Source: Puccinellia tenuiflora
Taxonomy: Eukaryota > Streptophyta > Magnoliopsida > Poales > Poaceae
Reading direction: 5' to 3'
NCBI GenBank assembly: GCA_012064385.1
Contig: QRDG01000398.1
Coordinates: forward strand, 2,073,934 to 2,137,933
DNA length: 64,000 nucleotides
Part shown: positions 1 to 10,145 of the stretch, one piece after another
Position numbering within the stretch: position 1 is the first letter of the stretch
Layout of the letters: each line of letters opens with the position of its first letter
Notes under the pieces: generated by a model
Database searches by the model: none
Told to the model about the DNA's origin: nothing
Seen by the model: only the letters and a program-made list of their open reading frames with translations
Made by a program: the position numbers and the translations under genes

Positions 1-1104
1 GATTTAATTGGGTATTACATCAAGATACATAGACCGTTTTCCAACAGCGTCTTTGACTAATAATCCACCGCTAGGTTAACATCCGTGTCCCCCGTTGGTA
101 TTAAGTTGCAAGGAACAGATAATCGCATTAAGCAAAGTGTGTAATGTAAACAACACAAATAACCATAGACATAGCAATGTTGTTTTATCCCTAGTGGCAA
201 CAACACATCCACAACCTTAGATGTTTCTGTCACTCACCCAGATTACCGGAGGCATGAACCCACTATCGACCATAAATACTCCCTCTTGGAGTTAAAAGCA
301 TCTACTTGGCCAAAGCATCTACTAATAATGGAGAGCATGCAAGATCATAAACAACATATAAAGATAGATTGATAATCAACTTGATCATAGTATCAATATT
401 CATCGGATCCCAAGAAACACAACATGTAGCATTACAATAACATGATCTTGATCATGTTAGGCAGCTCACGAGATCTAAACATGATAGCACAAAGAGGAGA
501 GACTACCATCTAGCTACTGCTATGGACCCGTAGTCCAAAAATGAACTACTCACGCATCATTCTGGTGGCAGGAATGGTGATGTAGAGCCCTCCGGTGATG
601 ATCTCCCCTCCGGCAGGGTGCTGGGAAGAGCTTCAGGAACCCTCCCGAGTAGGGTTTGACGACGGTGGCGGCTCTGGAACTTTTCGTGGAATATGACTCG
701 GGTACTTAGGGTTTTTGGGGCAGGAGGAATAAATAGGTGAAAGGGTGGCGTCGGAGGGCACCCGAGGGACCCACACCACCCCCTCGGCACGGCAGGAGGT
801 GGGGCCGCACCGAGCCCTGGTGAGGGCACCCCCTGGCGCCTCTCTGGCTCTCCTGTGGGCTCCGTGATTGTTTTGGTGAAATATTGATGTCCTTTGATTT
901 TCGTCCAATTCCGAGGATATTTCCTTAATAACTTTTCTGAAAAGGATAAACAGCAGAAAACAGGAACTAGCACTGTGGCATCTTGTTAATAGGTTAGTAC
1001 CCAAAAATGTATAAAAATGTTATAAAGTGTATGCAAAACATGTAACAACAGGCATAATATCAGCATGGAACATCAAAAATTATAGATACGTTCGCAACGT
1101 ATCA
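1..1104 (-). mobile_element. LTR, left copy of a head-to-tail LTR doublet (runs off the window)
   Basis: Read on the minus strand, this starts at 1104 with TGATACGTTGCGAACGTATC, the kind of start used by a large wheat LTR family. It continues through the same landmarks as the block at 1105-2546, offset by about 1442 bp: the pre-leader GC-rich stretch, the 'ggacccgtagtcca' motif and the 'ctagatggt' motif. The other end lies outside the window. The family is probably Ty3/gypsy (inference from general resemblance). No open reading frame in it looks like a gene. Confidence 0.6.
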
Positions 1105-2546
1105 CTTAACCGTGACGAACGTGGACCTGCACACACTCAAACAATTACTTTGCCCCCAACGGCAGGAAGGTTGTCAATCTTCCCGGTCTGCTGAAAACAA
1201 AGCGGTTAAACGTATAGTGTAGTAAACTGATTTATGAAAACGGACCAGCGAGTAAGTGATGATGGAAAGCAAGTAAACGAGGTTGTAAACAATGTAAAAA
1301 GATGGACCGGGGGGCATGGGCTCACTAGCGGTGTCTCTCCAATAAATAAAATACTCATATGATGGGTAAACAAATTACAACTGGGCAATCGACAGAATTA
1401 TAATACAAACTTAATCTAGCTATATTAGAGTGTTCATGGTAATATTCATGTAGGCATCACAACAAGGAACAAAGACCGCCATCCGACTGCATCTTTGTCT
1501 AAAAAGTCCACCTAGGGATCGCTATCCAGCATGTCGCCCATCGGTATTAAGTTGCAAGAAACAGACAATTGCATTAAGTAAAGTGTATGATGTAAGCAAC
1601 ATTTATAATCACGTAGACATAAAAATCGCTGGTTTACCTTTAGTCACAACAGCACACCCTCGTCCTTAGACGTTTCTGTCACTTGTGCCCAGGCACAAAA
1701 GGGGGCATGAACCAACTAGCTTAAATACTCCCTCTTGGAGACACACGCAATTACTTGGCCAAAGCAACTACACACATCGGAGAAAATGCAAGAACATAAA
1801 TTAACATATAAGAATCATGCACGATCTGATCATAACTTCATAATCCATCGGATCCCAACAAACTCATCATATAGCATTATAAATAGTCAATCTTGATCAT
1901 GTAGGGCAGCTCACACGGCCATAAACATGAAGCACAAGGGAGAGAGACAACCATCTAGCTACTGCCATGGACCCGTAGTCCATGGTGGAACTACTCACAC
2001 TTCATCCCAGTGGAAGGCATGGCGATGTAGAGCCCTCCGGGATCGATCTCCCCTCCGGCAGTGTGCCGGGAGCAGCTTCAGAATCTCCCTGAACTAGGTT
2101 TCAAGGTGACGGTGGCGTCCGATCTGTTTCTGGAAAATAATCATCGCCCCTGACGTTTTTAGGTCAGAAGACAATTTATAGGCGTCGAGGGAGGCCGAGG
2201 CGGCGTCCAGGGGCAGGGGCGGGTCCCACCCGCGGCCCCACCTCAGGCCGTGGCCAGGGGTCGCCCCTGGCCCCTGGGTGGACCCTCTGGCTCCCCTTTG
2301 GTCCAGGTCTTTATCTTGTCGCATAAAAAATCGTCGTAAATCCTTGTCCAATTCCGAGAATATTTCCTGAAGTAACTTTTCTGAAATAGAAAACAGCAAA
2401 AACAGGGAACTGGCACTAGGCATCTTGTCAATAGGTTAGTCCGACAAAAAGCCTAAAATGACGTAATTAAGTAATGAAAACATGTAACAATGACATATAA
2501 GTAGCATGGAACAATAAGAAATTATAGATACGTTTGACACGTATCA
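1105..2546 (-). mobile_element. LTR, right copy of a head-to-tail LTR doublet
   Basis: On the minus strand this starts at 2546 with TGATACGTGTCAAACGTATC and parallels the left copy for its whole length, with clear divergence (many substitutions and short indels). It runs directly into the start of the left copy at 1104/1105, with no recognisable primer-binding site or coding region between. The repeat unit is about 1442 bp. On the right it abuts copia coding sequence at 2547, so it was inserted into, or truncated, the copia element. The bases at 2547-2551 (cgatg) would be one half of the target duplication; the other half lies outside the window. Confidence 0.6.
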
Positions 2547-2958
2547 CGATGCGCGTTGGAAATGGTTCAAAAGTTGAACTGATCGCCGTCGGCATGCTCC
2601 CTCTACGTCTACCTTTGGGATTAGTATTAAACCTCAATAATTATTATTTGGTGCCTGTGTTAAGCATGAACATTATATCTGGATCTTGTTTATTGCGAGA
2701 CGGTTATTCGTTCAAATCAGAGAACTTTGGTGTTTCTTTTTATATGAATAATATCTTTTATGGTCATGCACCTGAAGTGAATGGTTTATTTCTGTTGAAT
2801 CACGATAGTAGTGATACACATGTTCATAACATTGATGCCAAACGATGTAAATTAAATGATTATAATCCCACATACTTGTGGCACTGCCGTTTGGGTCATA
2901 TTGGTGTAAAGGGCATGAAGAAACTCCATTCCGATGGACTTTTGGATTCACTTGATTT
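2547..2958 (+). pseudogene. Ty1-copia pol fragment A: protease/GAG-pre-integrase region
   Basis: The translation matches the segment between protease and integrase in BARE/WIS/Angela copia elements. It includes the motif GNGSKV, a long stretch ending in NIDAKR, and the pre-integrase zinc motif HCRLGHIGVKGMKKLH near 2880-2930. The reading frame is open to the point where another element interrupts it at 2959, and resumes at 3246 inside the codons that would follow. The gag and 5' LTR are absent, cut off by the LTR block on the left. It is not a functional gene. Confidence 0.85.
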
Positions 2959-3240
2959 CGTAACACCCCGGCCACCTCCGGACCGGGCCTGTTACCACTA
3001 GCAGCTCTCTAGGATCTCTTGACTGGCCCCACAGACCAACACTAATCTTTTCTGCGCACTTTGTCCTCACTCATGCGCACCCGGGAAGGACTTCCCGGTC
3101 GGTCACCCATCCTCAAATTGCTCCGGGCCAAGCACGCTTAACCTCGGAGTTCTTCGCGAACGAGCTTTCGGAAAAGAAGTTGCAACTTGTTGATATGAGT
3201 ATCTTATCAGACCTATTGAGCCCTGAGTCAGGATCTCACA
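2959..3240 (-). mobile_element. Cassandra-like TRIM solo LTR carrying a 5S rRNA-like segment
   Basis: A 282-bp insertion in the copia coding sequence. The flanks are gattt at 2954-2958 and gattt at 3241-3245, a 5-bp duplication; removing one copy plus the insert restores the copia reading frame. The plus strand begins CGTAACACC (canonical TG apparently mutated to CG) and ends GATCTCACA, so the minus strand reads TGTGAGATC...GGTGTTACG. On the minus strand it contains 5S rRNA-like sequence. LTRs carrying 5S promoter sequence are the hallmark of Cassandra TRIM elements; the assignment to that family is inference. Confidence 0.75.
3088..3152 (-). other. 5S rRNA-like segment inside the solo LTR
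   Basis: On the minus strand this reads through GAACTCCGAGGTTAAGCGTG, then GATGGGTGACC and GGGAAGTCC. These are the A-box/intermediate-element and C-box landmarks of plant 5S rRNA, the internal RNA polymerase III promoter. The 5' half of 5S rRNA before GAACTCCG is not recognisable and the spacing is altered, so this is a 5S-derived promoter-like segment and not a functional 5S gene. Confidence 0.75.
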
Positions 3241-3931
3241 GATTTCGAATCATTTGAAACATGCAAACCATGCCTTATGGGCAAGATGACTCGAACACCA
3301 TTCTCTGGCACAATGGAGACACCAACGGACTTATAGATGTATGCGGCCCAATGACTGTTGCAGCACGCAGTGGATATCGTTATTTCTTGACCTTCACTGA
3401 TGATTTAAGTAGATATGGGTATATTTATTTAATGAAACACAAGTCTGAAACTTTTAAAAGTTCAAAGAATTTCAGAGTGAAGTAGAAAATCAACGTAACA
3501 AGAAAAATAAATTTCTCCGATCTGATTGTGGAGGTGAATATTTGAGTTACGAGTTTAGTATGCATTCAAAGACATGTGGAATCATTTCACAACTCACGCC
3601 ACCTGGAACACCGCAGCGTAATGGTGTGTCTGAACATCGTAATCATACTTTACTGGATATGGTGCGATCTATCATGTCTCTTACTGATCTGCCACTATCT
3701 TTTTGGAGCTATGCATTAGAGACAGCCGGATTCACTATAAATAGGGCACCATCAAAATCCATTGAGATGAATCCATACGAGTTGTGGTTTGGCAAGAAGC
3801 TGAAGTTATCATTTCTAAAAGTTTGGGGTAGCGGGGCTTATGTCAAAAGGCTTCAACCTGATAAGCTCGAACCCAAATCGGAAAAATGCGCCTTCATAGG
3901 ATACTCTAAAGAAACTATTGGGTATACCTTC
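3241..3931 (+). pseudogene. Ty1-copia pol fragment B: integrase core
   Basis: Continues copia fragment A. The integrase core is visible: DVCGPM and FTDD (first catalytic Asp region), then LRSDCGGEY with the second Asp near 3517-3540, and GTPQRNGVSEHRNH with the catalytic Glu near 3610-3640. The frame changes by one base near 3455 (a net 1-bp loss relative to the expected coding sequence), so translation would end at 3483-3485. The remainder is open in another frame up to the next insertion at 3932. The family's catalytic integrase (DDE) residues are present but split across frames. Dead copy. Confidence 0.85.
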
Positions 3932-4937
3932 TGAAAGAGCATGGTTGCCCCCATATGTGGTTTTGATAATTAATTACAATCCTTAAGGACTAATGTGTGC
4001 TTTGAGCTATACTTGTAGGTTTGGTCCATAACAATACTTGAACTCCATATTTTGGAGTCAAGGCTAAAAGAAGAAGAGTTTATGTTGATCAAGGCTAAGT
4101 GCAAGTTGATCAACACACAAGGCTAGGGATGTACCATGAGGGATCGTATGATCCCATGGTATAATAAGCAATTGTCAATATAGCTTTGAGAACTAACCCA
4201 TTATCTATGTACTTGTATCTCTATCTGTGGTTAGGCATTTCTCCATGAGCATGCAACGAAAGGGATATCCTATGTAGCCCATGGAGGATGGCGTCACGTG
4301 GTGATCGTCATCAAAATAAAGGCCAAGTGAAGATATGTCGAAGAGTGCCTCTCCCATCTTGGTGTATGGGGGAGCACGTTGCGAGTCTTCACCGAGCGGA
4401 GCGCAATCAAGAAAGGTGGTCCATCTTGAGAAGACAAATATCGTCATCATCTAGCTCAAGTGGATTATGCGCAAGGCAAAGGTATGATCTTGATAGGGTT
4501 TCTATTTTACCGGTCTCATGATGTTAGTTGATAGACCGGGTTATAGGATAGATAGCCATACTATCAAGAGGGGCTCTCGAGCGAGTATCTCGATCGTATC
4601 ATTGTAGAGAGCTCAAACCTTTGCATCCTTGGCATCATCTTTATTAGTTCTTATTTGGCTCTTATCATGGTGTGGTCTTGGTGCTTGTCGTGCTTGTCAT
4701 GACAAGGCCAAGTTCACCGAAAACAGATTTCGTATACATCTTCTCTTGCGTTTTCGATTTTGGAGATTTTGCCAGTCCATCCGTGCGGAAGGTTTCACTC
4801 TTCCATTTTTTGGCAAAATCTCCCTTGCTTGGTTTCAATATTTCTACTTTTTTTAGGGTAGCCCTTGTTGTCCTCTTTCCAAGAAAATTGGATTTACTTC
4901 GATCGGAGTTTCCTAGCAAAAGTTATTCAGTTTGTGC

Positions 4938-5156
4938 GGAGGTAGTACCTCCACCTTTGGAGGTAATACCGCCAGTGCTGCCGCCACAGAGGCTCTCTGT
5001 TGCACTGCAGCAGTAGTACCTCCACCTTTGGAGATAGTACCGCTGTTGTGGGTTCCTATGCTCCTGTCTGGAGGTAGTACCTCCGCCTCCAGAGGTAGTA
5101 CCACTGTGGTGGGTTCGTGCGCTCCTGCCTAGAGGTAGTACCGCTGCAGTGGGCTA
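4938..5156. repeat. Near-palindromic GGAGGTAGTACCTCC repeat cluster in the solo LTR
   Basis: Five or more copies of a motif of the form gaggtagtacc(t/g)c, several followed closely by an inverted partner (acctccacctttggaggt), within about 220 bp upstream of the TATA-like box. The arrangement suggests hairpin potential or a repeated protein-binding site in the LTR's U3 region (inference). Confidence 0.6.
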
Positions 5157-5189
5157 TTTTCAGCCCGAAACGGCTAGTTTTTTGGCACC

Positions 5190-5197
5190 TATTTAAG
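5190..5197 (+). promoter_or_regulatory. TATA-like box of the solo LTR
   Basis: The sequence TATTTAAG lies after the U3 repeat cluster and about 1 kb before the LTR end, in the context GGCACCTATTTAAGGGAC. Position and context fit an LTR promoter, but the element is a TATA variant and activity is unknown. Confidence 0.4.
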
Positions 5198-6196
5198 GGA
5201 CTTTCTTCCCCAATAGGTACCTAATTCTTGGCTCTCTCTCTCCTTCATTGTTGACCTTCTTGAGAGCTTGCTTCCTCTCCATCCCTCCATTATTCTTGCC
5301 TCCTTTTAGAGGGAAAAGAGAGAGGAGATCTAGATCTACGTTTCCACCAAACCATATCTCCTCTAAGTGAGGGGAACCCTTTAGATCTAGATCTTGGAGT
5401 TGATTTGTGTTTCTCCTTTGTTCTTCCTCTCAAATCCCTCCCTAGCATTAGTTGCTTTGGATGGATTTCGAAGAGAAGGATTTGACCACTTAGTGTGTTC
5501 TTGGCATTATATTTGGTGCATCGGTTTGAGTTCCCCATGGTGATAAGTGGGATTGAAGTTCGAGAAGCTTGTTACTCTTGGGTGCATAGGGATCCCAAGA
5601 GCTTGTGCTTCTTGGGTGCATTGTGCACCCTAGATGGTTGTGTGTGCTACGGGAACCTCCTATTGTGTGAAGGTAGGCTCGGGCAAATTGTACGGGTTTG
5701 GTCAATTCCCTTAAAAAGACTTCATTGTACGGGTTTGGTCAACGCCCTCAAGACGACCTCATAATGGATGAGCAAATACCCCATCGGGTATTCTCCATGG
5801 GAGGAGCTCACGGAGAATAGGGTGAGCATGAACGTGCTTGTAGGAGGGCCAAGGAGCCTCCACACCTCTCCAACATAGACGTACTTCCATTGGGAAGGAA
5901 CTATGGGAAAAAATCTTCGTCTCCACTTGTGTCGGTCATCTCTGTAACCAAACCCCTTTACTTATGCATTTACCTTGTGATAGCCATCGAGCTCGAAGTA
6001 CTATATATCTTGCTATCCTTTTTGTTTAACTTGCCTAGCATAAGTTGTTGGTGCACATAGGTGAACCTAGTATATTAGGTTTTGTGCTTGATAAATTAAA
6101 CGCTGGTTTTAATCCGCATTTATCAAGCCTTAAACGTAAAAGTTTTAAATCGCCTATTCACCCCCCTCCCCCTCTAGACGACATCTCGTTCTTTCA

Positions 6197-6409
6197 CCTT
6201 CTATCACAGAACTGAAGGCAAGATTTTGTTGCCAAGAACGGTTCCTTTCTGGAGAAGGAGTTTCTCTCGAAAGAAGTGAGTGGGAGGAAAGTAGATCTTG
6301 ACGAGGTTATCGAACCTATTCTTGAGATGCCGAGTAGCACAGAGCTGGAAAATGTTCCAGAGTAGCCTCTTCGCCACCTGAAGAAGAAGCAAATGATAAT
6401 GATCATAAT
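6197..6409 (+). pseudogene. Ty1-copia pol fragment C: integrase-RT linker
   Basis: The sequence after the solo LTR continues the copia polyprotein (YHRTEGKI, then in a shifted frame GSFLEKEFLSKEVSGRKV), the region just before the reverse transcriptase. There is a net 1-bp loss near 6223 and a TAG near 6364 in the shifted frame. It is interrupted at 6410 by the gypsy element and continues at 19832. The flanking pentamer ataat is at 6405-6409. Confidence 0.8.
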
Positions 6410-8747
6410 TGCGGTGACCCAGCACCAGCACCACGGCGGCACAGAGGGCGAAGCTCTGCGCCAAGCCATGGCGAAGCAGCTCGGAGAAGGAGGAGCGGCG
6501 AAGCGGCGCCGTCACCGAAACCCTAATCCTAGGTTCGGGTTGCGCACGAACACACCAGGCGGAGAAAAGTAGATTGAAGAGGAGGCGAAGATAGAGCATC
6601 GAGAGGGATCTCGATTGCGCCCTAGCGCGGCGGCGGAGATGGCCGGAGCACGCCGGAATCGGCCGGCGACGGCGAAGGCGATAAGGGGATCGCGTCGACC
6701 ACGGGAGCGAGAGAGAGAAGAGAAAGGGAGGAGAGAGTGGTTCGGTCGGACCGAACCGGTGTGGGTTGACTTGGTTCAACCAAGTACCCGAGGACCCAGT
6801 TGTAAATACTAAGAAATTACTGAATTCAAATCCAATTCAAATTATAGTTCAAATTTTAAATCCAAAATAAGAATCCTAAAAATCAAATAAAAATATGTTA
6901 TTAACTCCAAATTTTGCAAGGATTTCAAAAATGATTTTTATTGGATTTATTGAAAAATATTTCTTGAGTGAAAAATTCAAAGATCCTTAAGTGGAAATGA
7001 TTTGAATTATTTTCCAAAATATTCAAAGATCCTTAAGTGGAAATGATCTGAATTATTTTCCAAAATATTCAAAGATCCTTAAGTGGACATGATTTGAATT
7101 GTTTTCAAGATATTCAAGGATCCTTCAGTAGAAATGAGTTGAATCATTTTTCCAAAAATAAGATAAATTCCCATTCTATAAATGACTGTCCCATTACTCA
7201 TCCTAGGTAAAACACACAAAAAGGAAATCATCTTAAAACACGAAGGGGGGAATTTTTCCAAAACTCACAAATAATCATCTCATCTATGCATAATAGCATG
7301 ATTTGGATTTTTAAACATTGTCTTATAAAGACAATGATATTGATTTTCAGAACACGAGGGTCACGAATCGCCGGAAGCTTTAGACTGCACTACTTGTCAG
7401 TCTCAAGGCAAGTTCATTCTTGCATACCGTTTGATGTATTTTTATCAAAGTACTTGCAAAGTTACTTATACTTTCCTTTCACTTGCATAAAAAAGAAAAA
7501 GTATTTTCGAATGATGTGGTATATACTATTGGTTGGCGGTGGAACAATGGTAAGATGAATAGGTACGGTGTTCCATCGTACGGGAAGGTATATATCCTTA
7601 GGGAAATAATAACCCCTGCTCCAGTGATCCTTTCGCCGTAGTAAAAGCATCAACCAACGGACTTTGTATGGGCGGGGTCAGTCAGAGGCTTCTTTCCTCA
7701 TAAGCACATCTACGGCAGGCCAGTACCAGGTTTAATCGTCGCGTTCGACTGCCAGCGTGGAAGCGCATATACTTCCCATCCGACGGGGTGTTTGGTATGG
7801 AAGCTAGGAGTGGGTGATGGGTATGAGGTGATCGTGTTTCACCTATAGCATCACAAAGGGGCAGATGTGCTTTATGAGGGAAAGAGCTCCACATGGCTGG
7901 ATGTCCTGAGCCTTGGCTAGAACACTCATGGAGTGTAAAGAGAGCAGATATAGGGCCAGGCAACTGTTGGGTAAAGTGATGCAACTCTGCAGAGTCAAGC
8001 AACAAATTTGTGATATCACAACCGTGTTCCCGGAATGAAACTACGAGATCGAGGCCGGAATGGAGTCCCACTAGGATTCACAAGACCGGTGGAGGCTGGG
8101 ACATAGTTTTCAGAATAAAATCTATTCTTTGAAGAAATGTTTACAAAATCTTGCATCTATGCCAAAGACCCGAGGTTTTGGCAGTAGCTAGTGCATGAAA
8201 CACCTTATCTCTATATATTCCGAACTTGCTGAGTAACGCTGTTGCTCACCCTTTCTAATTTGACCCCATGCTTAGACTTTGAGGAGGCAATCAAGGAGAG
8301 CCATGGAGCTTACCACGAGGACGAGGTGTACTACGAGGAACCTGATCTGTCCGGAGGAGTGCAAGGCGTCGACTACCTGATTGCTTATGGAGGCGATGAG
8401 GAGGAGACCGAGACTTAGTCTCCTACCTTAGGAATCGGGGCCGAGCAATTCTAGACTAGTACTACTTAGGTTGTTGAGCCGATGGTTCTTAGTTTACTTC
8501 TTTCTATCGTTAATAAGTTGACCTCAGTCAACCGTACCGTAGTTGAGATTCCTCCCATGTCGGAGGAAGACGTTGAAGCTTTTGTACACTTCTGGCTTGT
8601 AATCTTTAGCAGTGTGTAATAAAGTGGACCCGCAATGTTTCTGTTGTACTACTCTGAGGGATGTAATATTTACGGATAAGTCCTTCCATGGGTGTTATGT
8701 CAACGACTTGTACACTACAATATGCAGTGGTGTGCTGGGTCACCGCA
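6410..8747 (+). mobile_element. Truncated 5' LTR of the 13.4-kb Ty3/gypsy chromovirus element
   Basis: From about 6426 onward this matches the last 2.3 kb of the 3' LTR with roughly 1% difference (about 25 changes counted by eye, including one 3-bp indel near the end). The first 16 bases, TGCGGTGACCCAGCAC, do not match the corresponding 3' LTR position. They are the exact reverse complement of the LTR's own last 16 bases (8732-8747 and 19811-19826). The first 2.5 kb of the LTR, including the TATA box seen at 16499 in the 3' copy, is missing. The flanking TSD is ataat. Open frames at 7079-7261, 7286-7558 and 7682-8071 recur in the 3' LTR only because the LTRs are duplicates. Confidence 0.85.
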
Positions 8748-8749
8748 GA

Positions 8750-8761
8750 TGGTATCAGAGC
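8750..8761 (+). promoter_or_regulatory. Primer-binding site of the gypsy element
   Basis: TGGTATCAGAGC, complementary to the 3' end of initiator tRNA-Met, lies two bases after the LTR terminus CCGCA. This is where minus-strand DNA synthesis starts in this class of element. Confidence 0.9.
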
Positions 8762-8915
8762 AATTGCTAGACCTTAGGTTGGAAACCTATTAAAGGGAAA
8801 GCCTATAGGGGAATCTTTTCTTAAGTATTAATGAGTTTTATATTTTTATGATGGCTATTCACTTGAGAATAACATTATCATGCATATAATACTTAATTCT
8901 TACCAATAATTTTCT

Positions 8916-10145
8916 GTGTATACCAGGATGGATACCAAATTTCCCAAGCGAAGCGTTCGAATGCGAAGTCTCTCGTTAGGAAGAGGAGTTTTCCGAGGCA
9001 ATTGGGTGGTAGTTCTGGAGCAAATGATCAACTATTTGGGGATTGAGACTAAAGTAGTGGTTAAGTCCCTTAGCTACTATGATGGATCAACCTTAGCCAA
9101 GTATCGCGTTGCACTCAAGCTTCCGTCTGAGCTTAAAATGGGCTTGAAGATGCCTTATGGGGAAGCCAAGCATGTGGAGATAGCATTCCATATTGCAGTC
9201 GTTAAAGCCATTACCAATATTAGAACAGCCAAGGCCAAGGAGTTGGCAGGAACCCTGTTTCATGCAATCCCAAGTGCCAACTATCGACAAGAGATAGAGG
9301 TGGACTATCTAGCTTATGCCCGAACTAATCCCCGTGATACTGTCGTATTTCTGGAGAGTTGCATTAAGATTATCCGAACCTACCACAAATTTTTTAGTAT
9401 GTTGTCCGATGAGATGGAGATAATGTTAGAACAGTTCTCGAGCCCAGATGCTATCCAAGAGCGTTGTGACATGCTCATGTATGAAGCCCGTATGGGTCAT
9501 ACTGATCCACCATCTACCCCAGTTACTTATGTTGATGAGAATGCAGCCCCTGAAACTCCAATTTACGCCACTTATTCTCCATCACACCCAGACTATGTGT
9601 TTGTTGGAGATGTGGAGGAACGACAAAGTACTGAACCAGAAGCTTCATATTCTGGTGGGTGGGATGAGGAACCCTACCAAGGAACTCAGAGCGATCCTAT
9701 AGTAATCAAAGGTGATGATGGCGAGGAGGAAGTTAAGAGTTATTTACCCAGAAGAAAGCCAAAGCTAGGTCGATCAGGTAATCCAATTCTGATTAATTCA
9801 GATGAGGAAGATGAGGATGATAGACTTAGTTACAAGTCAAGGTATAGCCAGGGGGCGAGTACGTCAAGGCAGCCCAAGTTAGAACCTATTGAAGAGCCCC
9901 GAAGCTATTTCTGTAGCACCAGTGTTGTTCCTTCGGGAACTGATGACTTTGGAGGTGAGTTTAGTGGTGAGGCGGAGGCGTACAAATACCTAGACAGTTA
10001 CTTCAATGTGACTGATTGGAACTTAGAAGCATCACCATCCGACCCTGATTACCAGCCATCTGGTAAGAAGATCCCTTTACCAGGATTTCTGAGGAGGACC
10101 GGTCGTAACAAGTGGTGGAAGCCGGGGAAGTTTACCGAGAAGTGA
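8916..10145 (+). CDS. Extra ORF upstream of gag in the gypsy element (409 aa, unknown function)
   Basis: An intact 409-aa frame between the primer-binding site and gag, in sense orientation. I do not recognise the family. Extra ORFs of this kind are known in several plant Ty3/gypsy lineages, but no function is assigned here. The first ~200 residues look globular and basic at the N-terminus (KRSVRMRSLSLGRG). Residues ~205-360 are low-complexity, Pro/Ser/Glu-rich and acidic. Within this tail are two similar motifs, DPIVIKGDDGEEE (about 260-272) and NPILINSDEEDEDD (about 289-302). Each is a short hydrophobic core followed by an acidic run, as in SUMO-interaction motifs. The C-terminus is basic (RRTGRNKWWKPGK). 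No zinc knuckle or catalytic motif is visible. Start choice: first ATG in the frame; a second Met four codons later is equally possible. It is uninterrupted, whereas gag-pol downstream is broken. Confidence 0.7.
   Translation: MYTRMDTKFPKRSVRMRSLSLGRGVFRGNWVVVLEQMINYLGIETKVVVKSLSYYDGSTLAKYRVALKLPSELKMGLKMPYGEAKHVEIAFHIAVVKAITNIRTAKAKELAGTLFHAIPSANYRQEIEVDYLAYARTNPRDTVVFLESCIKIIRTYHKFFSMLSDEMEIMLEQFSSPDAIQERCDMLMYEARMGHTDPPSTPVTYVDENAAPETPIYATYSPSHPDYVFVGDVEERQSTEPEASYSGGWDEEPYQGTQSDPIVIKGDDGEEEVKSYLPRRKPKLGRSGNPILINSDEEDEDDRLSYKSRYSQGASTSRQPKLEPIEEPRSYFCSTSVVPSGTDDFGGEFSGEAEAYKYLDSYFNVTDWNLEASPSDPDYQPSGKKIPLPGFLRRTGRNKWWKPGKFTEK

Larger units (their letters stand above)
3932..6196 (+). mobile_element. 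Solo LTR, 2265 bp, inserted in copia integrase/RT linker
   Basis: Begins TGAAAGAGCATGG and ends CTCGTTCTTTCA, so the termini are inverted (TGAAAGA/TCTTTCA). It is flanked by the 5-bp duplication ccttc at 3927-3931 and 6197-6201. Copia coding sequence resumes exactly after the right-hand ccttc. No internal region or second LTR is present, so this is a solo LTR left by LTR-LTR recombination. It contains a TATA-like box, a cluster of near-palindromic repeats, and the pyrimidine-rich CACCCCCCTCCCCCTCTAG-type stretch just before the end. A minus-strand fragment of the same family lies at 37800-38587. Confidence 0.88.

Noticed and set aside
3088..3152. A functional 5S rRNA gene
   Set aside because: Only the promoter and 3' landmarks are recognisable; the 5' third is missing and the segment sits in an LTR-like insertion with a TSD.
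7682..8071. 129-aa minus-strand open frame recurring at 18758-19147
   Set aside because: The two copies lie at the same place in the 5' and 3' LTR, so their similarity only reflects LTR duplication. No domain is seen.
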